From Rhodococcus sp. CH91 (GTDB lineage: Bacteria; Actinomycetota; Actinomycetes; Mycobacteriales; Mycobacteriaceae), in contig NZ_JAKFYR010000001.1 of assembly GCF_022554085.1 (NCBI RefSeq), positions 496,001 to 560,000 on the forward strand: a DNA stretch of 64,000 bases. The letters run 5' to 3'. Below the pieces are notes generated by a model that saw only the letters and a program-made list of their open reading frames with translations, searched no databases and was not told the origin of the DNA. Position 1 is the stretch's first letter, and the number at the start of each line of letters is the position of its first letter. Positions 8,597 through 17,062 of the stretch are shown here, in pieces. The translations under genes and the position numbers were made by a program.

Positions 8597-10209
8597 TCGA
8601 CGATGCCGCCCGGCATCCGTGGCAGGAGACGTTCGACGTCGTCGTGGTCGGAAGCGGCGCAGCCGGTCTCGTCGCTGCAGTGACGGCCGCCGACGGTGGT
8701 GCGTCGGTGCTGCTGCTGGAGAAGAGCGACCGCCTCGGCGGGACGACGGCGCTGTCGGGGGGTGCGGCCTGGATCCCGGCCAACAGTCATGTCGGCGAAC
8801 TGGGCGGGACCGACTCACGATCCGATGCCCTCGCATACATCAGGGCACTGTGCGACGACGATGTTCCCGACCCCGCACTGGTCGACGTCTTCGTGGAGAC
8901 CGCGCCGCAGATGCTGGCCTATCTGGAGGAGCGCACTCCTCTGAAAACGGCCGCGATCCCCGGATTCCCCGATTACTACCTCCACCTCGAGGATCTGCCG
9001 GGCCGGACCGCCGGCGGCCGTGCCGTCGAGGCACTGCCGTTCGCGGTCCGGGACGAACTCCCCGACCACGCCGATGCTCTGCCCATCCGTTCGACGTTGA
9101 ACATATTGGGGGAGAGGACCACTCACGCAGAGGAACGGGCGCCGCAGGACCCCGGGGAACTGGCCGGGTCGATCGCCCGGCGCACGACCGACGATGTGCG
9201 GGTCAAAGGTGTCGCGCTGGTGGCGCGATTGCTCCGTGGTCTCGTGGACCGGGGAGTGGTCGTCCGGACGTCGAGTCCGGTCGACGGTCTGGTCCTCGCC
9301 GACGACGAAGTGGTCGGAGTGCGCACCGACGGTGGCACGGTCGCTGCCCGGCGGGCCGTCGTGCTGGCCAGCGGGGGCTTCGAGTGGGATCCCGATTCGG
9401 TCCGGGGTTTCATCGGATACGACGTCGTGCCCGTCAGTGCCCCCACGAATACCGGTGACGGACTGCAGATGGCGCTGGAGGCCGGTGCCTCGGTGGCGAA
9501 CATGCGGTCCTATTTCGGTACCGCCGTCGCCTACGACCCGACGGTGACCGATCACGATGCGCCGGTGGCGCAAGCGGGACTGCCGATACGTACGCATGCT
9601 TCCTCGCTGATCGTCGATGCCCGCGGCGAACGGTTCCTGAACGAACACACCCGTTACAACGACTTCCCGAAGGTCTTCGGCAATTTCGACACCCGAGGCC
9701 CCGGATTGCCCAATCTCGGTGCGGCATGGCTGATCTTCGATGCCACCGCGCGTTCGCAGACGGCCGTGCTCTCGGCGGCCCCCGGCGATCCGGATCCGGA
9801 CTGGCTGCATCCTTCACCCGACCTCGACCGGCTCGCGCAGCGGTTGGGCATCGACGCTGTGAACCTGGCGACGACGGTGGCGGAGTACAACGACTTCGCG
9901 AAGCGGGGCGAGGACCCGAAGTTCGGACGCCGCGCGATGGCTCCCGTCGAGACGGCGCCCTACTATGCGCTGCGCGTATATCCGGGAACGTTGAGTACCA
10001 CGGGCGGGCCCCGCATCACCCGTCACGGTGAAGTGCTTCGGCGGGACGGCACGCCGCTGCCCGGGCTGTATGCGGCCGGTACGGTGGCTGCGGGAATCTT
10101 CGGTCACCTCTACCCGTCGGGTGGTTCACCCATCGCCATGGCGATGACCTTCGGCTTCCTGGCCGGACGTCACGCTGCTACCGCTCCCGCACGCCGCGTA
10201 GCCGTGTGA
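8581..10209 (+). CDS. KstD-like FAD-dependent dehydrogenase (third of three)
   Basis: A 542-residue flavoprotein of the KstD / FAD-binding-2 family. The GTG at 8581 lies inside the end of the upstream gene; longer in-frame starts would overlap it further. The FAD motif VVVGSGAAGL is at about residues 21-30, followed by GGTTALSGGAAWIP. The C-terminus has GLYAAGTVAAGIFGHLYPSGGSPI, keeping the Tyr-Pro-x-Gly arrangement seen in KstD. Translational coupling with the upstream flavoprotein suggests the two act together. It is the last gene of the ring-degradation operon; a 117-base gap follows. Confidence 0.84.
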   Translation: MRNQVIDDAARHPWQETFDVVVVGSGAAGLVAAVTAADGGASVLLLEKSDRLGGTTALSGGAAWIPANSHVGELGGTDSRSDALAYIRALCDDDVPDPALVDVFVETAPQMLAYLEERTPLKTAAIPGFPDYYLHLEDLPGRTAGGRAVEALPFAVRDELPDHADALPIRSTLNILGERTTHAEERAPQDPGELAGSIARRTTDDVRVKGVALVARLLRGLVDRGVVVRTSSPVDGLVLADDEVVGVRTDGGTVAARRAVVLASGGFEWDPDSVRGFIGYDVVPVSAPTNTGDGLQMALEAGASVANMRSYFGTAVAYDPTVTDHDAPVAQAGLPIRTHASSLIVDARGERFLNEHTRYNDFPKVFGNFDTRGPGLPNLGAAWLIFDATARSQTAVLSAAPGDPDPDWLHPSPDLDRLAQRLGIDAVNLATTVAEYNDFAKRGEDPKFGRRAMAPVETAPYYALRVYPGTLSTTGGPRITRHGEVLRRDGTPLPGLYAAGTVAAGIFGHLYPSGGSPIAMAMTFGFLAGRHAATAPARRVAV

Positions 10210-10326
10210 GCCGGTGGTCCGTTCCTGCGGCGCGCTCCTGCGGGCGGGGGCGACCCGGCCGCCGTTTCGCACTCGGCCGGCTCGGGTAGTCGACGGGCAC
10301 CCGTCCTCGACAGGAGCCGTCACGAC

Positions 10327-10806
10327 ATGAAGCTCAGCACCGTGCTCGCCACCGCCGCTGCCACGACGACCACCGCGATCGTCGGATCGATCGCCTCCCA
10401 GGACACGAACTCCCGGTGGTACCGCAAGCTCCGTAAGCCGGGTTTCCAGCCTCCGGCCGCGGCGTTTCCGATCGTGTGGACGGCCTTGTACGCCGATATC
10501 GCGGTGACCTCGGCCGTCGCGATCGACGAGTACACCGACGCCGACGATCACGTGGGCCGACGTAACTACATCGCGGCGCTGGCCACGAATCTCGTTCTCA
10601 ATGCGTCGTGGTCGTGGGTCTTCTTCAAGTGGCACCGGCTGCTGCCTTCCACCCTGGTGGCTGCCGCGCTCGCTGTCAGCACGGCAGATCTGACGCGGAG
10701 GACCGCGGAGGCGAGCCCGGCAGCAGGGGCGGCGCTGGCTCCGTACTCGGCGTGGACGGCTTTCGCCACGCTTCTGACCGGACGGATCACACAGCTCAAC
10801 CGCTGA
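10327..10806 (+). CDS. tspO: TspO/MBR family membrane protein
   Basis: A 159-residue multi-helix membrane protein. The signature WYRKLRKPGFQPPAAAFPIVW followed by TALYADIAV matches the conserved first half of the TspO / peripheral benzodiazepine receptor family, and ASWSWVFF follows in helix 3. Bacterial TspO binds porphyrins and related tetrapyrroles and has been linked to stress responses. The length is normal for the family. It stands alone between the catabolic operon and the convergent TetR gene, ten bases from that gene's stop. The physiological ligand cannot be read from the sequence. Confidence 0.85.
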   Translation: MKLSTVLATAAATTTTAIVGSIASQDTNSRWYRKLRKPGFQPPAAAFPIVWTALYADIAVTSAVAIDEYTDADDHVGRRNYIAALATNLVLNASWSWVFFKWHRLLPSTLVAAALAVSTADLTRRTAEASPAAGAALAPYSAWTAFATLLTGRITQLNR

Positions 10807-10815
10807 TCCGGGCTC

Positions 10816-11367
10816 TCACGGACGGTAGATCGCCGCGGTGACGTAGGCGGCGATGTCCGCGTGGGTCATGTGCCGGGCCGGGGAGAGCAGCTGAGCGAAG
10901 ACCACGCCGACCATGAACTCCACGGCCGCCTCCGGGGTCGGCCCGAGATGGGGGGCCAGGGGCGAATCGACGACGTGGACGAGAGCTCGGTCGGTGACGA
11001 TGTCGACCAGCGTGTTTCCGTGTTCGGAACGGATGAGCCAAGGCGTGAGGGCCGAGCCGTCGATGCGCAGGGCGGCCTGCAGGGCGTCGTTGCCGGCGTT
11101 GTAGTCCAGGACCTCGCGTACGAGCATGTGGATGGTCTGCTGCGGTTCGTCGGCGAATCGCAGGCGGCCGAGGACGAGGCGCTCGAGTGTGTCGAGTTCG
11201 TGGTCCACGATCACGCCGAGAAGACGTTCCTTCGAGGCGTACCGGCGATAGATGGTCGCCCGGCTGATCCCCGCTTCCCGGGCCACGGCTGCGAGGCTCA
11301 GGGCGCCGACGCCGACCCGCCGCACCACTGTCCGAGCCGCTGCAATCACGTCGTCGCCGTTGGTCAC
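10816..11367 (-). CDS. TetR/AcrR family transcriptional regulator
   Basis: A 183-residue regulator starting at a GTG at 11367. The N-terminal HTH reads LAAVAREAGISRATIYRRYASKERLL, diagnostic for TetR proteins; the C-terminal half is a variable ligand domain (TetR_C-type helices). It is transcribed away from the carotenoid oxygenase gene at 11451, and the 83-base gap holds an inverted repeat (11405-11431). It therefore probably controls that gene and itself. The ligand is unknown; an apocarotenoid or stilbenoid is a guess from context only. Confidence 0.88.
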   Translation of the reverse strand: MTNGDDVIAAARTVVRRVGVGALSLAAVAREAGISRATIYRRYASKERLLGVIVDHELDTLERLVLGRLRFADEPQQTIHMLVREVLDYNAGNDALQAALRIDGSALTPWLIRSEHGNTLVDIVTDRALVHVVDSPLAPHLGPTPEAAVEFMVGVVFAQLLSPARHMTHADIAAYVTAAIYRP

Positions 11368-11404
11368 GGTCCCAGCCTATCGAGGGGAAATCTCCGGTCC
11401 GGAG

Positions 11405-11431
11405 TGAGACGGATATTCCCAATGTGTCTCA
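11405..11431. promoter_or_regulatory. Inverted repeat between tetR and the carotenoid oxygenase gene
   Basis: TGAGAC at 11405-11410 and GTCTCA at 11426-11431 form perfect six-base arms, 15 bases apart, with centres about two helical turns apart. The position in a divergent promoter next to a TetR gene makes it a candidate operator. It also argues that the oxygenase starts at 11451 and not at the ATG at 11424, which would lie inside the repeat. Confidence 0.45.
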
Positions 11432-11450
11432 ACTGTGCGACTGTCGGTAC

Positions 11451-12929
11451 ATGACTGTTGCAACGGGGGAGTCGGAGCAGACCGTTCACGAGCTCGGGCG
11501 ATCACCGTGGGATTCCCAGCATCGCGAGTTCGACTACGAGCTGCGCGACATCGAGGGCGTCTTCCCGGCGGGCTTGCGGGGTTCGCTCTACCGGATCGGG
11601 CCCGGGCGACTCGACATCGACGGGCATCCGCTCGGTCACATCTTCGACGGTGACGGCATGGTCTCCCGGATCCGTATCGGCCCGGACGGCATCCACTACC
11701 GGAACCGGTACGTGCGCACGAAGAGTTTCGGGAGGACCACCGACACCAGGCGTCCTCCGAAAGGTTTCAGCACACAACGTCTCGGCGGCCCTCTCGCCAA
11801 TGCGCTGAGGTTCCCGGAGAACCTGGCGAACACCGGTGTGCTGGTGCACGACGAGGTGCTCTACGCCCTCTGGGAAGGTGGACGTCCACATCGGCTGGAC
11901 GCAGAGACGCTGCAGACCTACGGCCCCGAATCGTTCGATGGTGCACTGAAGAGGCTGGGCGCCTTCTCGGCACATCCGAAGACCGACCCGGCCACGGGAG
12001 AGGTCTTCAATTTCGGGCTGGACTTCTTCCCGCGCCCCGTGATCCGCTGCTACCGGCTCGATCGCGGGGGACGGCTCCACGGGCTCGCGACGATCCCGAT
12101 CCCCAAGCTCGGCTTCGTCCACGACTTCGCGCTCACCGAACGGCACATGGTGTTCGTGCTCGGCCCGCTGGTGGTCCGCAATCCCGTTCCCGTCGCGCTG
12201 GGATTGCGCCCGTTCGACGATGCGCTGTCGTACCGGCCGGAGCTCGGCACCACCATCGTGCTGGTGCCGCGAGACGGGGGCAGCCCGACGGTCTTCGAGC
12301 ACGACGCGCTCTTCCACTTCCACGTCACCAACGCCCACGAGGCGGGGGACCGCACCGTCGTCGAACTCGTCGTGCACGACCCGGCCGGAGGCTGGACCGG
12401 GTGGAACGGCCACCTCCGCAACTTTCGCGGCGACGCCGGACCGGCCTTCGGTGGCACTCTCACCCGACTGTCCGTCGACCACCGGACCCGCCGTGTCGAC
12501 ACGACCGTGCTCGACGATCACGGGTGTGAGTTCCCCCAGCTCGATCAGCGCTTCGCGACCACCGAGCATCGCTTCAGCTACACCGCGTCTGCATCGACCC
12601 CGGGTGGGAATCCCGACTCGATCACCACGGTCGACCACCGCACGGGCTCGTCGAGCCGATACACGGCCGAGGCCGACAACACGGTCTGCGAGCCGTTGTT
12701 CGCGCCGGGCGGCGACGCTGAGGGCGACGGGTGGCTGCTGACCCTGGAACACCGGCCCGCGCGCAAGAGCAGTACGCTCGTCGTCCTGCGGGCGGATCGG
12801 CCGGACGAGGGGCCCGTCGCCTCGGTGCAACTGCGCCATCACGTGCCGATGACCTTCCACGGCGCATTCCGTTCCGACGCTTCCGGTCGGGGGAGCAGAC
12901 CGGCCGAGAACCGGAAACGGCATGGGTGA
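11451..12929 (+). CDS. Carotenoid / lignostilbene oxygenase family protein
   Basis: A 492-residue seven-bladed propeller dioxygenase of the carotenoid cleavage family. An ATG at 11424 would give 501 residues. The family core LRGSLYRIGPG and HIFDGDGMV is present near the N-terminus. Iron-ligand His candidates occur in SAHPKTDP, FVHDFALTE, HVTNAHEAGD and the C-terminal MTFHGAF. Members use Fe(II) and O2 to split conjugated double bonds in carotenoids or stilbenes to aldehydes. The divergent TetR gene and intervening inverted repeat suggest ligand-induced expression. Substrate (carotenoid, apocarotenoid or stilbene) cannot be decided here. Confidence 0.88.
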   Translation: MTVATGESEQTVHELGRSPWDSQHREFDYELRDIEGVFPAGLRGSLYRIGPGRLDIDGHPLGHIFDGDGMVSRIRIGPDGIHYRNRYVRTKSFGRTTDTRRPPKGFSTQRLGGPLANALRFPENLANTGVLVHDEVLYALWEGGRPHRLDAETLQTYGPESFDGALKRLGAFSAHPKTDPATGEVFNFGLDFFPRPVIRCYRLDRGGRLHGLATIPIPKLGFVHDFALTERHMVFVLGPLVVRNPVPVALGLRPFDDALSYRPELGTTIVLVPRDGGSPTVFEHDALFHFHVTNAHEAGDRTVVELVVHDPAGGWTGWNGHLRNFRGDAGPAFGGTLTRLSVDHRTRRVDTTVLDDHGCEFPQLDQRFATTEHRFSYTASASTPGGNPDSITTVDHRTGSSSRYTAEADNTVCEPLFAPGGDAEGDGWLLTLEHRPARKSSTLVVLRADRPDEGPVASVQLRHHVPMTFHGAFRSDASGRGSRPAENRKRHG

Positions 12930-13122
12930 TGATGGAGGCATGCTGGAAACACCCGTCATCATCGGTATCGGATCCATCTGTGTGGGGTTCGTCTTCTTCA
13001 TGCTCGCCGCGACGGGGACGCGCTCACGGTGGGACAGGAAGATCACCATCGCCCTCTTCGTGATCGCCATCGTCTTCATGACGATCATCCCGGTCATCGG
13101 GGCGGTAGGGTTCGCGGCCTGA
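12922..13122 (+). CDS. Small two-helix membrane protein
   Basis: A 66-residue protein overlapping the end of the oxygenase gene by eight bases. The ATG at 12922 is used here; another ATG at 12940 has a GGAGG only one base upstream, too close to serve well. Two hydrophobic segments are visible (PVIIGIGSICVGFVFFML and IALFVIAIVFMTIIPVIGAV) separated by a basic loop SRWDRK, so both ends probably face the same side. The family is not recognised and no function is assigned. Overlap suggests coupling with the oxygenase. Confidence 0.6.
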   Translation: MGDDGGMLETPVIIGIGSICVGFVFFMLAATGTRSRWDRKITIALFVIAIVFMTIIPVIGAVGFAA

Positions 13123-13201
13123 CGGCTGCGGCGGAAGTACTCGCACGTCCCGGATCGCCGTGGAAGTATCCCCCGCAGGAAACCGAGCAGGGGAGGTTGC
13201 G

Positions 13202-14548
13202 GTGGGTGGCGTCAGCGGGGAAATGAAAGATGAACTGACGAAACGTCTTTCGTCTGTACTGGGTGGCCGGTGGACGCTGCGGCGCATCGAGCGGCTCACC
13301 GGTGGCGCGAGCCGGGAGACGTGGGCGCTGACGGCAGTGTCGGCGGGCGGCACCGTGCGTGAGCTGATCCTGCGCCGCGACCCACCCGGACGCGAGGACG
13401 CCGGCAGGATCGCGATGGAAGCGGCGTCGTTCGACGAAGCAGCACGAACCGGTGTGCCCGTGCCCGAGGTGGTCGACCGCAGCGGAGACGAGCCGCGTCC
13501 CGGGATCGGCGCCTATCTCGTGATGTCGCGGGTGCCCGGTGAGGCACTGCCGCAGAAACTGCTGCGCGACGACGAACTGGACGACGTCCGCGCCGCGTTG
13601 CCCTACGAACTCGGCCGCATCCTCGCCCGGATCCACCGCATGGACGTCGGGGCCGTACCGAACCTCCCCGACTACGATCCGCTGTCCTTCCTGTTCGACG
13701 AGTACGTCGCTACCGGGGCGCCCGTGCCGGCCCTCGAGGCGGCCTTCGCGTGGCTGACCCGCAATCGCCCGCCGGCGACCGGGAAGGCGTTCGTGCACGG
13801 CGACTTCCGGAACGGGAATCTGCTGGTCGACGCGGACGGGATACGCGGGGTGCTCGACTGGGAACTGGCGCATGTCGGAGATCCGATGGAGGACCTCGGG
13901 TGGTTGTGCACCCGGACGTGGCGTTTCGGGTCACCCCACCCGGTCGGTGGTTTCGGTTCCCGCGACGACCTGTTCCGCGGTTACGCCGACGAATCGGGGC
14001 GAAGCCCCGACCCCGAGGTCGTCCACTGGTGGGAGGTCTACGGATCGTTGCGGTGGGCGGTGATCTGCCGGATGCAGGCGTCCGCGGCCCCGGGGGACGA
14101 GAACATCCTCGAACTGCTCGCCATCGGACGCCGCGTCGCCGAGTGCGAACACGACCTGCTCGATCTGCTCGGCGTCGCCCCCTACGACGACACGACCACC
14201 CCCGCCCCCGATACGGACGACCTCCTCGGAACGCCGCGGGCGGAGGAGCTGCTCGATGCGGTCCGCGCTTTCGTCCTGGAGGTCGGATCCGGTGCCGACG
14301 CGAAGACCCGCTACCGGAGCCGGGTCGCGGCGCACATGCTGGGAATCGTTGCACGGGAGGCCTCGGTCGCTCCCGCGGTGCGTGAGACGTACCGGGTCCG
14401 GCTCGCCGGGCTCGGCTACCGCGCGGAGAGCGAACTCGCGCTCGGAGTGCGCGCAGGACATGCTCGCATCGACGACCAGCAGGTGGCCGAGGTGATCAGG
14501 GGGCTGGCCGAGAGCCGATTGAAGGTTGCGAATCCGAAATATCGATGA
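13202..14548 (+). CDS. APH-like phosphotransferase with extra C-terminal domain
   Basis: A 448-residue protein. The GTG at 13202 is chosen because GGGGAGG ends six bases upstream; an ATG at 13223 and a GTG at 13160 are alternatives. Residues 1 to about 330 are an APH fold with HGDFRNGN (catalytic Asp201) and LDWELAHVGDP (Asp219). Residues about 340-448 (from LLGTPRAEELLDAV) form a separate helical domain that resembles DUF6285, which is usually encoded as its own gene next to such phosphotransferases. The fusion suggests the two work together on a catabolic, probably acyl-CoA, intermediate. Function is inferred from family context. Confidence 0.82.
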   Translation: MGGVSGEMKDELTKRLSSVLGGRWTLRRIERLTGGASRETWALTAVSAGGTVRELILRRDPPGREDAGRIAMEAASFDEAARTGVPVPEVVDRSGDEPRPGIGAYLVMSRVPGEALPQKLLRDDELDDVRAALPYELGRILARIHRMDVGAVPNLPDYDPLSFLFDEYVATGAPVPALEAAFAWLTRNRPPATGKAFVHGDFRNGNLLVDADGIRGVLDWELAHVGDPMEDLGWLCTRTWRFGSPHPVGGFGSRDDLFRGYADESGRSPDPEVVHWWEVYGSLRWAVICRMQASAAPGDENILELLAIGRRVAECEHDLLDLLGVAPYDDTTTPAPDTDDLLGTPRAEELLDAVRAFVLEVGSGADAKTRYRSRVAAHMLGIVAREASVAPAVRETYRVRLAGLGYRAESELALGVRAGHARIDDQQVAEVIRGLAESRLKVANPKYR

Positions 14549-14617
14549 CCGCGTCCCCGGCGTCCGCGGCCTAGTCTCGGTACGGAAAGCTCATCCGCCA
14601 CCTCGAAAGGGAGTGCA

Positions 14618-15025
14618 GTGCCGAAACGACCCATGCCCGCGGCCGTCGCCGAGTTCCTCGCACAGCCCAACTACGCCACGATCAGTTCCCTGCGCCCGGA
14701 CGGGCAGCCCGTCTCCGTTCCCACCTGGTACCTCTTCGAGAACGGCCGGATCCTCGTCAACATGGACGAAAGCCGTAAGCGCCTCGAGTATCTGCGCAAC
14801 GATCCACGGGTGAGCCTGTCGGCGATGGACCCGCAGGATTGGGTCACGCACGTGAGTATCCAGGGGCGGGTCGTCGAATTCGCCGACGATCCCTCTCTGG
14901 AGGACATCGACCGGATCGCGCGGCACTACACGGGCGAGCCGTACCACGATCGGCGAGGCAAGCGTGTGGACGCGTGGATCGAGATCGACCGCTGGCACGC
15001 GTGGGGGCGTCTGCGCAACGCCTGA
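14618..15025 (+). CDS. PPOX-class F420-dependent oxidoreductase-like protein
   Basis: A 135-residue split-barrel flavin/deazaflavin-binding protein starting at a GTG after GGGAG. YATISSLRPDGQPVSVPTWY is the family N-terminal strand set and VTHVSIQGRVVEF the central strand pair, as in the Rv1155 group. Members use F420 (or FMN/heme) to reduce small substrates. The C-terminal WHAWGRLRN closes the barrel. Length is normal. It stands as a single gene convergent with the HdeD-like gene. Cofactor F420 is the likelier choice in an actinobacterium, but this is not proven by sequence. Confidence 0.82.
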   Translation: MPKRPMPAAVAEFLAQPNYATISSLRPDGQPVSVPTWYLFENGRILVNMDESRKRLEYLRNDPRVSLSAMDPQDWVTHVSIQGRVVEFADDPSLEDIDRIARHYTGEPYHDRRGKRVDAWIEIDRWHAWGRLRNA

Positions 15026-15034
15026 CACGGAGGG

Positions 15035-15061
15035 AGGCCGGCGCTCAGACGACACCGGCCT
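15035..15061. terminator. Possible bidirectional hairpin between convergent genes
   Basis: AGGCCGG at 15035-15041 pairs with CCGGCCT at 15055-15061 across a 13-base loop. It lies between two convergent genes and overlaps the last codons of the minus-strand gene. There is no long T run, so termination here is a weak call. Confidence 0.3.
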
Positions 15062-15626
15062 TCTTCGCGGTGCTGCGCACCTGGAACGCCAGGACCACCA
15101 GCAGCACACCGAACAGGATCGCGTAGACAGCCAGCAGCACGATCAGGCTCAGGATGCCCTCGCCCGGGAAGATCAGCAGCACGATGCCGAACAGGACGGC
15201 GAGGACGCCCGCGAGCACCGACCACACCCATCCGGACGAGTGGACCTTGCGGAACCGGATTCCGGCGACGATGCCGGTGATGCCGTAGAGGATGGCGTAG
15301 AAGGCGATGACGTACAGCAGCGCCAACGCGGTGATGCCGGGCCAGAAGAGAGCCACGAGACCGGCGATGACGGAGACGATGCCCATCGCCAGCCACCAGC
15401 CCCATCCTTCGGCCCTGTCCCGTACGGACTGCACGATCAGCACGATCCCGTCGACGACGGCGTAGATGGCGAAGACCACCACGAGCGCCCACACCGTGAT
15501 GCCGGGCCAGACGAGGGCGACGACGCCGAAGAGGATCGCGAGGATGCCGCGCAGCAGCACCACCCACCAGATCTGCTTCAGCAACGACCGGAACGGATCC
15601 GTGGGCGAAACCGAGCTCGTGGACAT
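15045..15626 (-). CDS. HdeD family (DUF308) membrane protein
   Basis: A 193-residue integral membrane protein with about six hydrophobic helices arranged as repeated pairs (for example GILAILFGVVALVWPGITVWAL, broken here at the WPGIT turn, and again LVALFWPGITALALLY). The repeated FWPGIT/VWPGIT turn is the hallmark of HdeD/DUF308 proteins. HdeD is linked to acid resistance in enterobacteria; in actinobacteria its role is not known. The gene is monocistronic on the minus strand. Confidence 0.85.
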   Translation of the reverse strand: MSTSSVSPTDPFRSLLKQIWWVVLLRGILAILFGVVALVWPGITVWALVVVFAIYAVVDGIVLIVQSVRDRAEGWGWWLAMGIVSVIAGLVALFWPGITALALLYVIAFYAILYGITGIVAGIRFRKVHSSGWVWSVLAGVLAVLFGIVLLIFPGEGILSLIVLLAVYAILFGVLLVVLAFQVRSTAKKAGVV

Positions 15627-15724
15627 GACGGCTCCTGGTGTGCGAAGTGCTCCTGTAGCCCAGAGGATATGTGCGGTCGTGCAGCCGTGCGTGCCGAATC
15701 GGTGAGCGAGGTTACGCTCGGATC

Positions 15725-16540
15725 GTGGCCACGGCGAGGATCGGGATATCCGGCTGGCGTTATCCGAGCTGGCGCGGTGACTTCTACCCGGAGGGGCTGG
15801 TCCAGCGCAGAGAGCTCGAATACGCCGCGCAGCGATTCGATTCGATCGAGATCAACGGGTCGTTCTATTCGCTGCAGCGACCGAGCAGTTACCTCACCTG
15901 GAGGGACGCCGCGCCCGGTGGCGACTTCGTGTTCGCCGTCAAGGGTGGACGATTCGTCACCCACATGAAGCGACTCGCCGGCGTCGACGACGCACTGGCC
16001 AACTTCTTCGCCTCGGGCGTGCTCGCCCTCGGACCGACACTCGGGCCGTTCCTGTGGCAGCTACCTCCCACTCTCGGTTTCGAGGAGGGCAGACTCCGGG
16101 AGTTCTTCACGCGGCTACCGCGCACGACCACGGCCGCGGCCGAACTCGCCCGTCGGCACACCGACACACTCACCGGTGACAGGGCGTGGGTGGACACCGA
16201 TGCCGAACGTCCCCTGCGGCATGCGGTCGAGGTGCGGCACCCGGCTCTCGCGACCCCCGAAGCCGTGAAGTTGCTGCGCGCCCACGATATCGGGCTCGTC
16301 GTGGCCGACACGGCCGGCAGATTCCCCTTCCTCACGGATGTCACGAGCGACTTCGTCTACGTGCGGATGCACGGTGACAAGGAGTTGTACGCGAGCGGGT
16401 ACACGCCCGATGTCCTCGATGTGTGGGCGGAGCGGATCGGCGGGTGGGTGCGCGACGGGAGGGACGTCTACGTGTACTTCGACAACGACATGAAAGGCTA
16501 TGCCCCACACGACGCACTCGCGTTGCAGGAACGCCTGTGA
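15725..16540 (+). CDS. DUF72 family protein
   Basis: A 271-residue protein of the DUF72 family (TIM-barrel-like fold) starting at a GTG at 15725. IGISGWRYPSWRGDFYPEGL and the EINGSFYSLQRPSSYLTW segment are typical N-terminal motifs, and FVYVRMHG plus VYVYFDNDMKGYAPHDA are typical C-terminal ones. The length is usual for the family. Biochemical function is unknown; a nuclease or sugar-isomerase-like activity has been discussed for the fold but cannot be concluded here. It is probably co-transcribed with the gene that follows 32 bases later. Confidence 0.85.
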   Translation: MATARIGISGWRYPSWRGDFYPEGLVQRRELEYAAQRFDSIEINGSFYSLQRPSSYLTWRDAAPGGDFVFAVKGGRFVTHMKRLAGVDDALANFFASGVLALGPTLGPFLWQLPPTLGFEEGRLREFFTRLPRTTTAAAELARRHTDTLTGDRAWVDTDAERPLRHAVEVRHPALATPEAVKLLRAHDIGLVVADTAGRFPFLTDVTSDFVYVRMHGDKELYASGYTPDVLDVWAERIGGWVRDGRDVYVYFDNDMKGYAPHDALALQERL

Positions 16541-16572
16541 CCGGGCGTCCGGGACGAGGACAGGAGATCGCT

Positions 16573-17052
16573 GTGTGGCCCGACCACTGGCCGAGAACGC
16601 CACGGGAGATCGCGGCGGCCACTGCCGATGCCCTCGCCGCTGCCCGCAGCGAGTCGGCCGAGGCCTTCGACGAGGCCATCTCTGTACTGGTCGACCTGCC
16701 CTACGAGCAGGTCACGGCCGTGCACGCGGGCATGGTCCGGGAGTTGCTCGAAGAGCTGCATCCCGACGGTCTGTCCGGTGAGGACGTCCAGGCAGTGCTC
16801 GAACGCTGCGTCCGGTCGGGACTGCGGTGGTTGCCGTCTCTGCAACCCGATGCCGCCGTGACCGTTCTGACGGGTGCGCTCGGTGTGTCCGATCCGGACG
16901 CCGAGCGCCCCACGATCAGCGCCGGGCAGTATCTCGCTGCCGGTGTGCTCGTCGTCGCGGATCTCGTCGCCGCGCGTCGGGTGGCGCCCGAGCCGTATCT
17001 GCGCCGGGCCGTGAGCGAGATCGAACGGGCCGAGACGCAAGAGATGCCCTGA
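16573..17052 (+). CDS. Hypothetical protein, helical
   Basis: A 159-residue protein starting at the GTG at 16573, six bases after AGGAG; a GTG at 16537 overlapping the DUF72 stop would add twelve residues. It is predicted all-helical, acidic and soluble, with stretches such as IAAATADALAAARSESAEAFDEA and LLEELHPDGLSGEDVQAVLE (each shown only in part here). No family is recognised and no catalytic motif is seen. Position directly behind the DUF72 gene suggests a shared transcript. Confidence 0.6.
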   Translation: MWPDHWPRTPREIAAATADALAAARSESAEAFDEAISVLVDLPYEQVTAVHAGMVRELLEELHPDGLSGEDVQAVLERCVRSGLRWLPSLQPDAAVTVLTGALGVSDPDAERPTISAGQYLAAGVLVVADLVAARRVAPEPYLRRAVSEIERAETQEMP

Positions 17053-17062
17053 TCTCCGGGGA

